A stretch of DNA of 64,000 nucleotides, taken from the NCBI GenBank assembly GCA_034434835.1, contig DAOTXX010000167.1, positions 1 through 64,000 on the forward strand. Reading direction: 5' to 3'. Made by a program: the position numbers and the translations under genes. The DNA is from JBGLNJ01 sp034434835. Its GTDB lineage: Bacteria; Chloroflexota; Anaerolineae; Fen-1058. Shown here piece after piece: positions 48,342 through 57,938 of the stretch (position 1 is its first letter; the number at the start of each line of letters is the position of its first letter). A model generated the notes under the pieces. The model saw only the letters and a list, made by a program, of their open reading frames with translations, ran no database searches and was not told the origin of the DNA.

Positions 48342-48430
48342 GGGATAGAGATAGAGACATGAGATAGAGACACGAGATAGAGATAGAGACACGAGATAGA
48401 GATAGAGAGGGGAGATAGAGATAGAGAAGG
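48342..48430. repeat. Tandem gagatagagata repeat
   Basis: About 85 bp of near-perfect tandem 6-mer/12-mer units (gatagagataga, with gacac variants) lie between divergent genes. It may vary in length by slippage. Confidence 0.85.
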
Positions 48431-48435
48431 GGGCG

Positions 48436-48465
48436 TTCGACATTTTGACGTGGGGCGAGTATAAT
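48436..48465 (+). promoter_or_regulatory. Promoter of the methyltransferase gene
   Basis: A TTCGAC (48436-48441) and a perfect TATAAT (48460-48465) are 18 bp apart, directly after the tandem repeat. Confidence 0.5.
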
Positions 48466-48494
48466 CTTGACCATTCAACGCTCAGGGGTCATGG

Positions 48495-49478
48495 ATGGAA
48501 TACGTCTCCTGTAACCTCTGCGGTTCGACCCGAACCAAACTCGTTTTCCCCAGCACGATCCCGGATCGCTCTTTGCCACAAGACACGGAAGCTTTCCGCT
48601 GCACCAGTTCCGGCTATGGACGGCATCACGCCATCGTCCAGTGCTGCGAATGTGGCCTGGTCTATTCCAATCCGCGCTGGGATGACACCGAGTTGATGAA
48701 CAGTTACGAGGCCGTCGAGGACCCGCTCTATCTGCAAGAGCGCGAAGGACGGGTGTTGACGTTCGAGCGTCACCTGCGTCCGTTGGAAAAAATCACCGGC
48801 CCGGCCAATGGGCGCAAGTTGCTCGACGTGGGTTGTTACATCGGCGTGTTCCTGGAGATCGCCGCCCGACACGGTTGGGAGGCGTGGGGGATCGAGCCTT
48901 CACAGTGGGCAGCAGAACAGGCACGTCAGAATGGGCTGAACGTGATTCACGGCACACTGGCGACGACGCATCTCCCCGACGGCTCCTTCGATGTCGTGAC
49001 GCTGTGGGACGTCATCGAGCACGTTTCGGACCCAATGTCCGAAATCCGGCGTGTGCATCGCCTCCTCAAGCCGGGCGGATTGATTGTGATCCACACGATG
49101 GATATTGATAGCCCTTTTTCGCGCGTGATGGGACCGCGCTGGCCGTGGCTGATGGAGATGCACATCTATTACTTTTCTCAGCGCACGATGGCAGCCATGC
49201 TCCGCAAGGCCGGTTTCCAGGTGCTGTGGTCCGGGCCGCACGGGCGCTTTCAGACGTTGGGCTATTTAGGGACGCGCTTTACGGCTTTGTTTGGCAAATG
49301 GGGACGCCCGATAGATGTGCTGCTGAATGCCACACGCCTACGGCAAATGACTGTGCCGATCAACCTGGGCGACTTGTTCACCGTCTATGCGCGAAGTGTA
49401 ATATCCAACACCCAATACCCAATCACACTCTCAGCAGGTATTGGTGATTGGATATTACTTGCGCCGGAACACCAGTAG
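48495..49478 (+). CDS. Class I SAM-dependent methyltransferase
   Basis: This 327-residue protein has an N-terminal zinc-binding part (CNLCGST, then CCECGLVYSNPRW), typical of sugar or glycan methyltransferases. The Rossmann core follows (LLDVGCYIGVFLEIA, WGIEPSQWAAEQAR, VTLWDVIEHVSDP, LLKPGGLIVIHTMD). It may modify a surface sugar, given the glycosyltransferases downstream. The last 24 residues are translated from the inverted repeat at 49398-49458, so the native end is probably near residue 300. It overlaps the next, convergent gene by 24 bp. Confidence 0.87.
   Translation: MEYVSCNLCGSTRTKLVFPSTIPDRSLPQDTEAFRCTSSGYGRHHAIVQCCECGLVYSNPRWDDTELMNSYEAVEDPLYLQEREGRVLTFERHLRPLEKITGPANGRKLLDVGCYIGVFLEIAARHGWEAWGIEPSQWAAEQARQNGLNVIHGTLATTHLPDGSFDVVTLWDVIEHVSDPMSEIRRVHRLLKPGGLIVIHTMDIDSPFSRVMGPRWPWLMEMHIYYFSQRTMAAMLRKAGFQVLWSGPHGRFQTLGYLGTRFTALFGKWGRPIDVLLNATRLRQMTVPINLGDLFTVYARSVISNTQYPITLSAGIGDWILLAPEHQ
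49398..49458. repeat. Inverted repeat between convergent genes
   Basis: The pair gtaatatccaa / ttggatattac (49398-49408, 49448-49458) encloses cccaataccc and ggtattgg words. It may terminate both converging genes. Confidence 0.75.
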
Positions 49479-51131
49479 CCCACGGCTTTCATAGATGTCG
49501 GTGGGGATCGTTTCAAAGAGTTCATAGTGCGTGGATAGGCGAGGGTCTTTTAAGATGCCTTTGCGGATGTACACTTCTGGGGAGACGATCCAGTCCGGTC
49601 GCTGATCGAAAATCAGTTGCGGTGGCATGGCATAGGCGCCGACGTACAGGCCTGGATCGAGTGGGTAATAGCTCAGCGTCTGCGGGCTGATCAGGCCGAG
49701 CGTGTCAAGGATGCGCGCGTTCGTATCGTAACCGAGCGCGCCGATGTCGCCCGCCGCGATCACCGTGTCCGCGCCGACAAACGGCATGAGATGAGAAGCA
49801 ACCTGGTGATACAGCAGCTCCAGTTGAATGTAGGCCATCTGCGGCGCCGGGCGATCCGGCCCGTGATCGGGATGCAGCGTCCAGGCACGCAGGCCGCTGA
49901 TCAGATACCAGACAACAATTGCGCCCAATACCCAATACCGGATATTCAATTTGGATAGCCGGTATTGGGCGTTGAGAATCTGATAGATACCGAGCAAAAT
50001 ACCAAGCATATAACCCGGCAGCGGCGGAGCCAGATACCATCGAAAGAGCAGCGGGTTGGCGAGCGCAAAGACGGCAACGTACACGAGCGGATAAGTCAGC
50101 AGCGGCAAACTGCGCGGCTCGCGCCGGGCCGTCGAAAGGATCGCACTCAGATACAAAGTCAGATACAGGACGAGGCGGATCAATCCGCCGAGGTCGAACA
50201 CCTGGCTTTCAGAGAACGGGACGGCCAGATGTTGGATAAACCGCGCCAGCGCCGCTTCGGGGGGCAGGCGATAAGCCAGGCTTTTGGCCGAGACACTTTG
50301 CGGAATGGGACTGCCGAAATAGGCTGTGGCGAAGATGAACCACGGCGCGGTCACGAGCGCAAACGCCAAGACCCAGGCTGCCAGCACCTTGATATTTGAC
50401 TTTTGACACCTGATATTTTGCAATACCGCAAAACTCGCCATGGGGTGCAGGGAAGAAACCCGTTTTCTTGGAGAAAACGGGTTTCTGAAGAGTGACTTTT
50501 GTGGTATTGCGATATTTTCAAGTAGCAGTTGCCCGAACACAATCGCCGCAATCAAAGCGGCATCGGGACGGGTGAGCAAAGAGAGCGCGGCCAGCCCGGC
50601 GCTGAGGTAAAGGCGACGATGCCAATGCGCGGTGAACGTGCCCAGCATCAGCAGGATAAAGACTGACGTTTCCATCCCGCCGATGGCAAACGTCACGCTC
50701 ATCGGAGCCATCGCCCACAGCAGCGCCGCTGCCCATCCCACCAATGGACTATTGCTCAAACGCCGCCCCAAGTGATACAGTAGAAAGGTGCTGGCGGCGT
50801 CGGCCAGAGCGTTGATTGAGAGCGCGAGCAGGGGATAATTTTCACTGTGCGTGAGGGCGGCCAGCGCCGCCATCAACAAGGTGTAGAATGGGGTGGTCGT
50901 GCCCAGCACGCGCTCGCCCAGATTGTAGACGAAACCGATGCCCTGGACAACGTTGCGGGCATAACGGAAGGTGATAAAAGCGTCATCAATCATCCGGGGA
51001 CCGGGGATGATTCGCGCAGCACACGCCAACACCATCAGCGCGATGATGATCCAGCGTTCCGCCGGGAGATTGCCAAACAGAATGGACAAACGGCGGAACC
51101 TGCCGGGCTGTGACTCGATGAATCCACGCAT
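49455..51131 (-). CDS. GT-C membrane glycosyltransferase
   Basis: This 558-residue polytopic protein has about ten membrane helices. The first-loop DDAFITFRYARN motif, with adjacent acidic residues, is typical of GT-C enzymes that use polyprenyl-phosphate sugars (ArnT/PMT-like). Two hydrophilic loops are repeat-derived: one from the palindrome at 50454-50486 (NPFSPRKRVSSLHPM) and one from cccaata words (RYWVLGA). The frame survives both. It is divergent from the next GT-C gene, with a 28-bp gap. Confidence 0.85.
   Translation of the reverse strand: MRGFIESQPGRFRRLSILFGNLPAERWIIIALMVLACAARIIPGPRMIDDAFITFRYARNVVQGIGFVYNLGERVLGTTTPFYTLLMAALAALTHSENYPLLALSINALADAASTFLLYHLGRRLSNSPLVGWAAALLWAMAPMSVTFAIGGMETSVFILLMLGTFTAHWHRRLYLSAGLAALSLLTRPDAALIAAIVFGQLLLENIAIPQKSLFRNPFSPRKRVSSLHPMASFAVLQNIRCQKSNIKVLAAWVLAFALVTAPWFIFATAYFGSPIPQSVSAKSLAYRLPPEAALARFIQHLAVPFSESQVFDLGGLIRLVLYLTLYLSAILSTARREPRSLPLLTYPLVYVAVFALANPLLFRWYLAPPLPGYMLGILLGIYQILNAQYRLSKLNIRYWVLGAIVVWYLISGLRAWTLHPDHGPDRPAPQMAYIQLELLYHQVASHLMPFVGADTVIAAGDIGALGYDTNARILDTLGLISPQTLSYYPLDPGLYVGAYAMPPQLIFDQRPDWIVSPEVYIRKGILKDPRLSTHYELFETIPTDIYESRGLLVFRRK
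50454..50486. repeat. Palindrome agaaacccgttttct inside a GT-C gene
   Basis: The 15-bp perfect inverted pair 50454-50468 and 50472-50486 is translated in frame. The same arms occur at 56086-56118. Confidence 0.9.
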
Positions 51132-51159
51132 GGCATTATTATAGAGGTTGAGGCCATTC

Positions 51160-52731
51160 GTGACAACTGCGCTCCGATCTCAACGGGCCATTCTTTTGAT
51201 CGCCATCCTTGCCCTGGCCCTGGCGCTGCGGGTGGCCTGGCTGGCGGCGGATGCAGTCCCTTTCAATGGCGACGAGGCCGTAGTCGCGCTGATGGCCAGG
51301 CACATCCTGCTCAACAGCGAGCGCCCCACGTTTTTTTACGGTCAGGACTATTCGGGCGCGCTCGACGCTTACCTCACGGCCGCCGTGTATGCGGTGATCG
51401 GGCCGCGCATCCTGGGCGGACGGATCGTGCAGATGATGCTGTTTGCGCTGTACGTCGCGCTGGTTTATGCGTTGGCCGGGCAGGTCACACGGGATCGAGG
51501 GACCGCGCGCGCGAGCGCGCTGATCGTCGCCGTCTCTTCGCCGCTGCTGGCAACCTATACGCTCGTCAGCGTGGGCGGCTATGGTGAATCGCTCGTGCTG
51601 GGGACACTGGTGCTATGGATGACGCTGCGTGTCACGGACGATTGGACCAGATGCACTCTTGCGTGGCTTGCACTGGGCGCGGCAGGCGGACTCGCGTTTT
51701 GGACGCTGGGCATCTCGCTCGTCTATCTTATCCCCTCAGCGCTGTTCATCTTGTGGCGAGATCGGTTCCGTCGTTGGCCGATGTACCTGGCGGCGCTGGC
51801 AGCCTTTGTCGCGTTCAGCAGCCCATGGTGGATTTACGATTGGACACACAACCATGCCAGCTTGCGTCAGCTTTATGATCCATCGGCGCCGGGCGGCGTG
51901 CCATTGGGCGACCGGGTGGCTGGCTTCCTGCTGCTGGGATTGCCGGTGCTGTTCGGTATGCGCTTTCCGTGGGAGCCGGGTCTCATCCTGGTTCCGTTGG
52001 CCGCGCTGGCCTTGGCGCTGTACCTGGCTGTGATCGTTTATGCTGTGCGGCCACCGAATCCAATCGATCGCACGGACGGGTGGAAACTGTTGCTGATCCA
52101 GGTCAGTGTGTTCATCGCCTTATTCATTGGCAGTCGTTTTGGCATAGACGCGACTGGACGCTATCTGCTTCCGCTAGTCGCGCCGCTGGCGATCTGGACG
52201 GTCATGCTCGCGCGACACGTGCAGCGCACTCATCCCCGCGCGGCGCTGGCCTTGCTGGCTTACGCGGTAGCGTTCAATTTTGCCGGCACGGCACTGGCGG
52301 CCGGGCGCAATCCACCCGGCCTCACGACCCAGTTCGGGCCGATCACGCGGTTCGACAATCGCCACGACGCGGAGCTGATCTCGTTCCTGCTCGAAAACAA
52401 GGGCGCGCGCGGCTACAGCAACTATTGGGTGACATATCGCATCGCCTTTCAATCCGAAGAACGAGTGATCCTCGCTGCGCGACTGCCTTACAAAGAGGAC
52501 CTGACCTATTCGCCGCGCGATGCCGGGTATGCGCCTTACAATCAGATGGCCGATGACAGTCCAGAAGTCGTATACGTCACATCGCAGCATCCTCAACTGG
52601 ATACATGGTTGCGTGAACGATTCACATCCCGGGGGATCACATTTCGGGAAACCCAGATCGGGCCTTTTCATGTATTTTATGCTCTCTCGCGCAAGGTCAT
52701 GCCAGAGGAGTTGGGAGGCTGGCGTGAATAG
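51160..52731 (+). CDS. GT-C (PMT_2-type) membrane glycosyltransferase
   Basis: This 523-residue protein has about eleven predicted membrane helices. The first external loop holds FNGDEAVVALMARHIL with the Asp-Glu pair of the GT39/GT83 type. FFYGQDYSGALDAYLTAA follows, and the soluble C-terminal domain begins near 400. GTG 51160 is preferred, because ttgagg stands 6 bases upstream; TTG 51148 is possible. It overlaps the next gene by 8 bp and is probably first in a five- or six-gene glycan operon. Confidence 0.85.
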   Translation: MTTALRSQRAILLIAILALALALRVAWLAADAVPFNGDEAVVALMARHILLNSERPTFFYGQDYSGALDAYLTAAVYAVIGPRILGGRIVQMMLFALYVALVYALAGQVTRDRGTARASALIVAVSSPLLATYTLVSVGGYGESLVLGTLVLWMTLRVTDDWTRCTLAWLALGAAGGLAFWTLGISLVYLIPSALFILWRDRFRRWPMYLAALAAFVAFSSPWWIYDWTHNHASLRQLYDPSAPGGVPLGDRVAGFLLLGLPVLFGMRFPWEPGLILVPLAALALALYLAVIVYAVRPPNPIDRTDGWKLLLIQVSVFIALFIGSRFGIDATGRYLLPLVAPLAIWTVMLARHVQRTHPRAALALLAYAVAFNFAGTALAAGRNPPGLTTQFGPITRFDNRHDAELISFLLENKGARGYSNYWVTYRIAFQSEERVILAARLPYKEDLTYSPRDAGYAPYNQMADDSPEVVYVTSQHPQLDTWLRERFTSRGITFRETQIGPFHVFYALSRKVMPEELGGWRE

Positions 52732-54316
52732 ATGGCTTTTCCTGGCGTTCCTTTCGCTGTATCTGCTCACCACCTCAGCGCGCATTGACAGCGGCGACGG
52801 CAACGCCATGTTCCAGGTCACTGACAGCCTGCTGAACGGCCGCGGCTTTGTCATCTCCGATGAATTGCCCGAGCAGGATCTGCTGGGGCCTCAGGGCGAG
52901 CCTATCCCACGCCAAGAGTTCGGCACGGGTCTGGGCCAGTACGGCGTGGACGGGCGCTACTATGCCAAATTCGGCCCGGGTCAGTCGTTTGCCGCAATTC
53001 CTTTTTATCTGATCGGCAAATTGGCGCACGCACTTTGGCCAGTGTGGAGCGAGGCATTTTGGGTATGGGCCAGCGCAGGATTGCTCAACTCGGTAGTCGT
53101 TGCATTGACTGTGGTACTGGTAGCACAGGCAGCGCAATTATTCTTTGATCGGCAAACATCAACGATCGTGGCAATCTTGTTCGGGCTGGCTACCCCGGCC
53201 TGGCCGTATGCCAAGTCATTCTTCAGCGAGCCGCTGACGGGCGGATTGATGTTCCTGGGCGGCTATGCCGCCATGCGCGCGCGCCGTGACCCTCATTGGG
53301 GCTGGTTTGCGTCAAGCGGCCTGGCGCTCGGCGCAGCCGTGCTGGTCAGGACAACGGCCTCGCTCATCCTGCCTGTGGTGGCCGGCTATCTGTTCCTGGC
53401 CTGTCGTCCCAGCAAAACCCAGTGGGCTGTGTGGGGTAGCGCGCTGGCCATTCCACTGCTGCTGTTGGGGTGGTACAACGCGGCGCGTTTCGGCAGCCCG
53501 CTGATCACAGGTTATGCGGGAACTCAATGGGATGTGACCTTGTTGGGGTCGGGGCTGTATGGATTGTTGTTCAGTTCCGGCAAGGGTCTGGTGTGGTTCA
53601 TGCCGATCGTGACGTTGAGTGTAGCAGCATTACCAGCTTTTATGCGGCAAGCCAGGGCCGAAGGCTGGTTGATCGTGGGAGTGTCCGCTGTGTTCCTCGC
53701 CACGCACAGCATCTTTAATTACTGGACCGGCGGCGGCGGTTGGGGGCCGCGCCTGATTCTCCCCATAGTGGTGTGGCTGGTCTTGCCACTGGGGGTGCGG
53801 TTTGAGCGCAAGACACGCCCAGCCTGGCAAGCATGGTCTATCGTCGTGATCATCGCGGCGAGCATCCTCGTCCAGGCGTTGGGTGTATCGGTGGGTTATG
53901 CGCGCCACCTGCAAGCAGTGTACAATACGTCTCGCACCTCTGAAGAATACTTTGACCGCGTGCAATTCCACTGGGCCGATTCGCCCATCTTGGGGCAAAT
54001 TGGCGAGTGGCTAGCCGTGACGGGCAACCTGCGAAATGCCAACACGCGGCAAGAATTGAGCGAGATGGTCACGCGGACGCTGGACACATCTGATCCGAAC
54101 GACATTTTTTACGATGCGCGGAGGGAGGCCGTCAGTCTGCTGGCCTTTAACGCGCCGGACTTTTGGTTTGTGTATGACTGGTTGATGGGTATGCCGCTGG
54201 AAGCGATCATGATCATTGCACTGACGCTTGTCGCCGTGCTGGGGGTATCTGTGTGGCGATTGCGCGTGTCCATGAACAGTCCGGGATCGAAATCACACCG
54301 AGAGGAAAATGTATGA
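52724..54316 (+). CDS. Polytopic membrane protein, GT-C-like
   Basis: This 531-residue protein begins with a membrane helix (WLFLAFLSLYLLTTS) followed by SGDGNAMFQVTDSLLNGRG. GPGQSFAAIPFYLIGKL and multiple further helices resemble GT-C type glycosyltransferases. The start is GTG 52724 with gggagg 6 bases upstream, overlapping the previous gene. A longer upstream frame has no membrane signal. It is translationally coupled (ATGA) to the carbamoyltransferase gene. Exact function unrecognised. Confidence 0.78.
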   Translation: MNRWLFLAFLSLYLLTTSARIDSGDGNAMFQVTDSLLNGRGFVISDELPEQDLLGPQGEPIPRQEFGTGLGQYGVDGRYYAKFGPGQSFAAIPFYLIGKLAHALWPVWSEAFWVWASAGLLNSVVVALTVVLVAQAAQLFFDRQTSTIVAILFGLATPAWPYAKSFFSEPLTGGLMFLGGYAAMRARRDPHWGWFASSGLALGAAVLVRTTASLILPVVAGYLFLACRPSKTQWAVWGSALAIPLLLLGWYNAARFGSPLITGYAGTQWDVTLLGSGLYGLLFSSGKGLVWFMPIVTLSVAALPAFMRQARAEGWLIVGVSAVFLATHSIFNYWTGGGGWGPRLILPIVVWLVLPLGVRFERKTRPAWQAWSIVVIIAASILVQALGVSVGYARHLQAVYNTSRTSEEYFDRVQFHWADSPILGQIGEWLAVTGNLRNANTRQELSEMVTRTLDTSDPNDIFYDARREAVSLLAFNAPDFWFVYDWLMGMPLEAIMIIALTLVAVLGVSVWRLRVSMNSPGSKSHREENV

Positions 54317-56073
54317 ATATCTTGGGCATCCACGATGGTCACACAGCAACCGCCTGCTTGCTGAAAGATGGCGAGCTGGTGGCAATGGTGAGCGAGGAGC
54401 GATTCAACCGCAAAAAGAGTTGGGGGGGCGTGCCGAGCCAGGCAACGCGCTGGGTGGTGGAAAGCACACATACGGACCCGCGCTCGATTGACGCAGTAGC
54501 GTTGTCGTGGCTGGTGCAGCCGACGCGAGACTTTACCATCCAGGGAGATTTTCCGCCCAACACGCTGACGCCTGTCGCGCGTTTTCTGCCGCAGTGGCTT
54601 TTGGCTTCCGATGCCATTGTTGCGCCCTATGTGAGCCTGATGAGCCACTTTCGCGACATGAAAAGCATCGTGACGCTGCTGGATGAATTGGGGGTGCCGC
54701 GTGTGCCGATCCAGCGCGTCGAGCATCACCTGGCGCACGCGGCAGCCAGCTACTATCTTTCGTCGTTTGCGCAGGAACAATCGCCCGCACTCGTCATCAC
54801 ACTCGACGGCTCGGGCGATGGGCTATCGGGCACGGTCAGCCTCGGGCGCGGCCATGCGCTCGAACGGCAGTTGGCGATTTCCAGCTATCATTCGCCGGGC
54901 CTGATGTACTCGCTGGTCACGCAATATCTCGGCATGAAGCCCGCCGAGCACGAATACAAGGTGATGGGCCTGGCGCCCTATGCGCCCCCAGAACTGGCCG
55001 AGCAGGCACGCAAAATTTTTGCCGGTTACTTTTGCCTTTCGCCGGATGGGCTGCGCATCGTCAACACGTCCGGCGCGTGGGGGCCGGGCTTTATGCGGAA
55101 ACTCGAGCGCGACATGCGCCGCGTCCGCTTCGATGCCATCGCGGCGGGCATACAATTGCATCTCGAAGAGGTCATCACCCAGTTCATCCGCAACTGGATC
55201 CAGCATACCGGGATCCGAACCATCGCTATTGGTGGCGGTCTGTTTATGAACGTCAAGCTCAACATGCTGATCCAGGCTATGCCAGAGGTTGAGCGCGTCT
55301 TTTTCCTGCCCAGCGCAGGCGACGAATCGCTGGCCATGGGGGCAGCGTTTTGGGTGGCTGCGCAGCGCGGCGAGCCGCACATCCAACCCCTAGACAAGCT
55401 GTACCTGGGCCCCGAATTCCCTCCTGCCGAAATCGAGGCGGCCCTGCGGCACTTTCAAGATCGAGTCATCTGGGAACGGGTAGCCCAACCTGAATGTAAG
55501 GTCGTCGAGTTGCTGGCGCAAGGGCGCGTAGTCGGTCGCTTTGCCGGGCGAATGGAATGGGGCGCGCGCGCACTCGGCAATCGCTCGATCCTGGCCGACG
55601 GGCGCGATTTGTCCATCATTCGCAAAATCAACGCGGCTATCAAACAGCGAGACTTTTGGATGCCGTTCGCGCCTTCGATCCTGTGGGAGCGGCGCCACGA
55701 CTATCTGGTGAATCCGCGCGATGTAGATGCGCCCTACATGATCCTGGCGTTTCCTTCCACGCCGCTGGCGCAACAACATCTGAGAGCTGCTTTGCATCAG
55801 TACGATCTTTCATGCCGCCCGCAATTGGTGCGGGCAGAGACCAATCCGCGCTACCATCGCTTGCTCAAGGAATGGGAGCGACTCACCGGCTGCGGAGGTT
55901 TGCTCAATACCAGCTTTAATCTGCACGGCGAGCCGATCGTGTGCGCGCCGCAGGATGCGCTCGAGACACTTTTGCGTTCTGAGATTGACGATTTGATGAT
56001 GGAAGATTTCTGGGTAAGGCGCAGAAACGCAAGTCAACTAGCAGTCTGTCGGAGAGCTGATAGTTTCCGCTGA
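54313..56073 (+). CDS. Carbamoyltransferase (NodU/CmcH/TobZ family)
   Basis: This 586-residue enzyme transfers a carbamoyl group from carbamoyl-phosphate, via carbamoyl-adenylate, to a hydroxyl of a sugar or antibiotic. The N-terminal Kae1-like domain shows GIHDGHTATACLL, the metal-binding HHLAHAAASYY and TLDGSGDGLSGT. The C-terminal carbamoyltransferase domain shows GRFAGRMEWGARALGNRSI and NTSFNLHGEPIVC. ATG 54313 overlaps the preceding stop. In this context it probably decorates a surface glycan. The last residues (SQLAVCRRADSFR) come from the start of a palindromic repeat and are not conserved. Confidence 0.92.
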   Translation: MNILGIHDGHTATACLLKDGELVAMVSEERFNRKKSWGGVPSQATRWVVESTHTDPRSIDAVALSWLVQPTRDFTIQGDFPPNTLTPVARFLPQWLLASDAIVAPYVSLMSHFRDMKSIVTLLDELGVPRVPIQRVEHHLAHAAASYYLSSFAQEQSPALVITLDGSGDGLSGTVSLGRGHALERQLAISSYHSPGLMYSLVTQYLGMKPAEHEYKVMGLAPYAPPELAEQARKIFAGYFCLSPDGLRIVNTSGAWGPGFMRKLERDMRRVRFDAIAAGIQLHLEEVITQFIRNWIQHTGIRTIAIGGGLFMNVKLNMLIQAMPEVERVFFLPSAGDESLAMGAAFWVAAQRGEPHIQPLDKLYLGPEFPPAEIEAALRHFQDRVIWERVAQPECKVVELLAQGRVVGRFAGRMEWGARALGNRSILADGRDLSIIRKINAAIKQRDFWMPFAPSILWERRHDYLVNPRDVDAPYMILAFPSTPLAQQHLRAALHQYDLSCRPQLVRAETNPRYHRLLKEWERLTGCGGLLNTSFNLHGEPIVCAPQDALETLLRSEIDDLMMEDFWVRRRNASQLAVCRRADSFR

Positions 56074-56125
56074 AAATGGTGGCCCAGAAACCCGTTTTCT
56101 CGGAGAAAACGGGTTTCTCCGACAG
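56046..56125. repeat. Nested palindrome after the carbamoyltransferase gene
   Basis: An outer pair, ctgtcggaga / tctccgacag (56046-56055, 56116-56125), encloses the perfect pair agaaacccgttttct / agaaaacgggtttct (56086-56100, 56104-56118). It is the second copy of the element at 50454. Confidence 0.9.
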
Positions 56126-56190
56126 GCTCCTAGCAGATGGCAGATGGCAGATAGCTGATAGCGGATAGCGGATGGCAGATAGTTATCGGC
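56126..56190. repeat. Word-repeat spacer (cagatggcagatag)
   Basis: Tandem degenerate words (gcagatggcagatag, ctgatagcggatagcggat) follow the nested palindrome. The rest of the spacer up to 56315 shows no gene. Confidence 0.7.
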
Positions 56191-56315
56191 CATCGGCCAT
56201 GAGGTTCTCGCAGTGACACGAGTGAAAGATTTGTGCGAACAAGGCCAATGTGGCGCGGTAATACCAAGACCCACGCGTCATAGGCCAGTTCAGTAAAACT
56301 TGCGAGGATCGAGAC

Positions 56316-57779
56316 ATGCTGACGTTCAACCGCCTTGTGGTGATCGTATTGTTCATCGCGCTGTTTGCGATGGCGCTCCGCACGCCCGCGGACACTGATA
56401 CCTGGTGGCATCTGGGCGTAGGACGCGCCATCATCACCCAAGGGCGCATCTTTCACGTGGACGAGTTTTCGCACACGGTACGCGGCACGCCGTGGACGAA
56501 CGTGCAATGGCTGCCCCAAATCGGCATGTACGGCGCGTACCTGCTTGGCGGCGACGCGCTGTTGGCGCTGCTCGTGGCGGTGATCGTCGTTGTGACATTT
56601 GTCTTTGTCTACCTGCAAATGGAAGGCGGGGTGCTCCTGCGCGCGTTCATCATCGTGCTGGCGGCAACCGCCTCCTCGGTCATCTGGTCCCCGCGCCCGC
56701 AGATGCTTTCGTTCGCATTTGTGGCGATCACCGGTTACATCCTCTACTTGCACAAATGGCGGCAGGTCAACCGGGTGTGGATGTTGATCCCGCTGTTCGC
56801 CCTGTGGGGCAACGTCCACGGCGGTTACGCGCTCGGATTGATGCTGATCGGCTCGGTCATCGCCGGCGAGATCCTGAACCGCCTGGTCGGGCGTGCCGAC
56901 GCGCCCGAAGTGATGACCTGGCGCGAGATCGGCCTCTTGATCGGCGCAGGCATCCTGTGCGGGCTGGCGCTGCTAATCAGCCCGTACGGATTTGGGACAT
57001 GGGTGCTGCCATTTCGCACGGTTGGCATCAAGACGCTGCAAGGTTATATTGCCGAGTGGGCCTCGCCCGATTTCCACAATCTATATGAACAGCCGGTGCT
57101 GTGGATCGTGTTCGGCCTGCTGGCGGTCATGGGACTTGGCGGGCGACGTTGGGACTGGAGCGACCTGGTGGTGACGCTCGTGTTTGGCTACAGTGCGTTT
57201 CTGGCGCGGCGGAACATTGCGCCGTTCGCGCTGTTGGCAGCCCCGGTGCTCTCACGTCACGCACAGCCGATCGTTGAATCGGCGCTGACGCGGATCAAGC
57301 TTCCCACCTCAGCGCGCAAGGACTTGGGACCCCGACTGACCGCCGTGCTTAACTGGCTGATCGTCAGTCTGATCGTCCTGGCGACATTCGTCAAAGGCAC
57401 AGTTGCGCTCGCGCCCAAGACGATCACGCAGGCGCAAAACGACCTCGCCCCGGTGCGCGCGGTCGAATGGATCAAACAGAATCACCTCACCGGCCCGATG
57501 TACAACAGCTACAATTGGGGCGGCTATCTGCTGTGGGCGTTGCTAGAAGAACCCGTGTTTGCGGATGGCCGCACAGACGTGTATAACGAGTTTCTGGTCG
57601 AATACGTCCAGGTGATGTTTGTTCGGCCGGGCTGGCAAGAGGTGCTCGATAAGTATCGTGTGCGGCTGGTGCTGACCGAGCGGGACAGTCTCCTGGCGAC
57701 GCTGCTGGCGACGCAACCAGAGTGGAAGTTGAGCTATCGTGACGATCAGGCAGCCGTGTTCATACGGGAGGGACACTGA
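56316..57779 (+). CDS. Polytopic membrane protein of the DTWWHL family
   Basis: This 487-residue protein has about ten helices. The conserved first loop TPADTDTWWHLGVGRAI ... DEFSHTVRGTPWTNVQWLPQ matches a family of uncharacterised GT-C-like proteins with an acidic pair before the WW. The C-terminal soluble end (NSYNWGGYLLWAL, VFADGRTDVYN) is typical of that family. It starts a new unit behind a repeat-filled spacer. Transfer of an unknown sugar is inferred from fold similarity only. Confidence 0.75.
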   Translation: MLTFNRLVVIVLFIALFAMALRTPADTDTWWHLGVGRAIITQGRIFHVDEFSHTVRGTPWTNVQWLPQIGMYGAYLLGGDALLALLVAVIVVVTFVFVYLQMEGGVLLRAFIIVLAATASSVIWSPRPQMLSFAFVAITGYILYLHKWRQVNRVWMLIPLFALWGNVHGGYALGLMLIGSVIAGEILNRLVGRADAPEVMTWREIGLLIGAGILCGLALLISPYGFGTWVLPFRTVGIKTLQGYIAEWASPDFHNLYEQPVLWIVFGLLAVMGLGGRRWDWSDLVVTLVFGYSAFLARRNIAPFALLAAPVLSRHAQPIVESALTRIKLPTSARKDLGPRLTAVLNWLIVSLIVLATFVKGTVALAPKTITQAQNDLAPVRAVEWIKQNHLTGPMYNSYNWGGYLLWALLEEPVFADGRTDVYNEFLVEYVQVMFVRPGWQEVLDKYRVRLVLTERDSLLATLLATQPEWKLSYRDDQAAVFIREGH

Positions 57780-57938
57780 ACAGGCAAGCAGCAGCGGGCT
57801 GGCAGAGTCTTGACACCAAGCGGGACAAGCTGGCGCGATCCTCGCGCCGAGGACGGCGCTCCTACGCCGCATGGAATTGACAAATCCCAAGCGCGTCCGG
57901 TATCCATGAACGAGTTGTGACCCATCCGTAAACGCAAA
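57780..57938. other. Spacer without recognised gene
   Basis: It holds short GC-rich palindromic stretches (ggcgcgatcctcgcgccg) but no frame that I can support. Confidence 0.4.

Noticed and set aside
48342..48430. Possible CRISPR array
   Set aside because: The units are contiguous 6- to 12-mers without unique spacers, so it is a simple tandem repeat.
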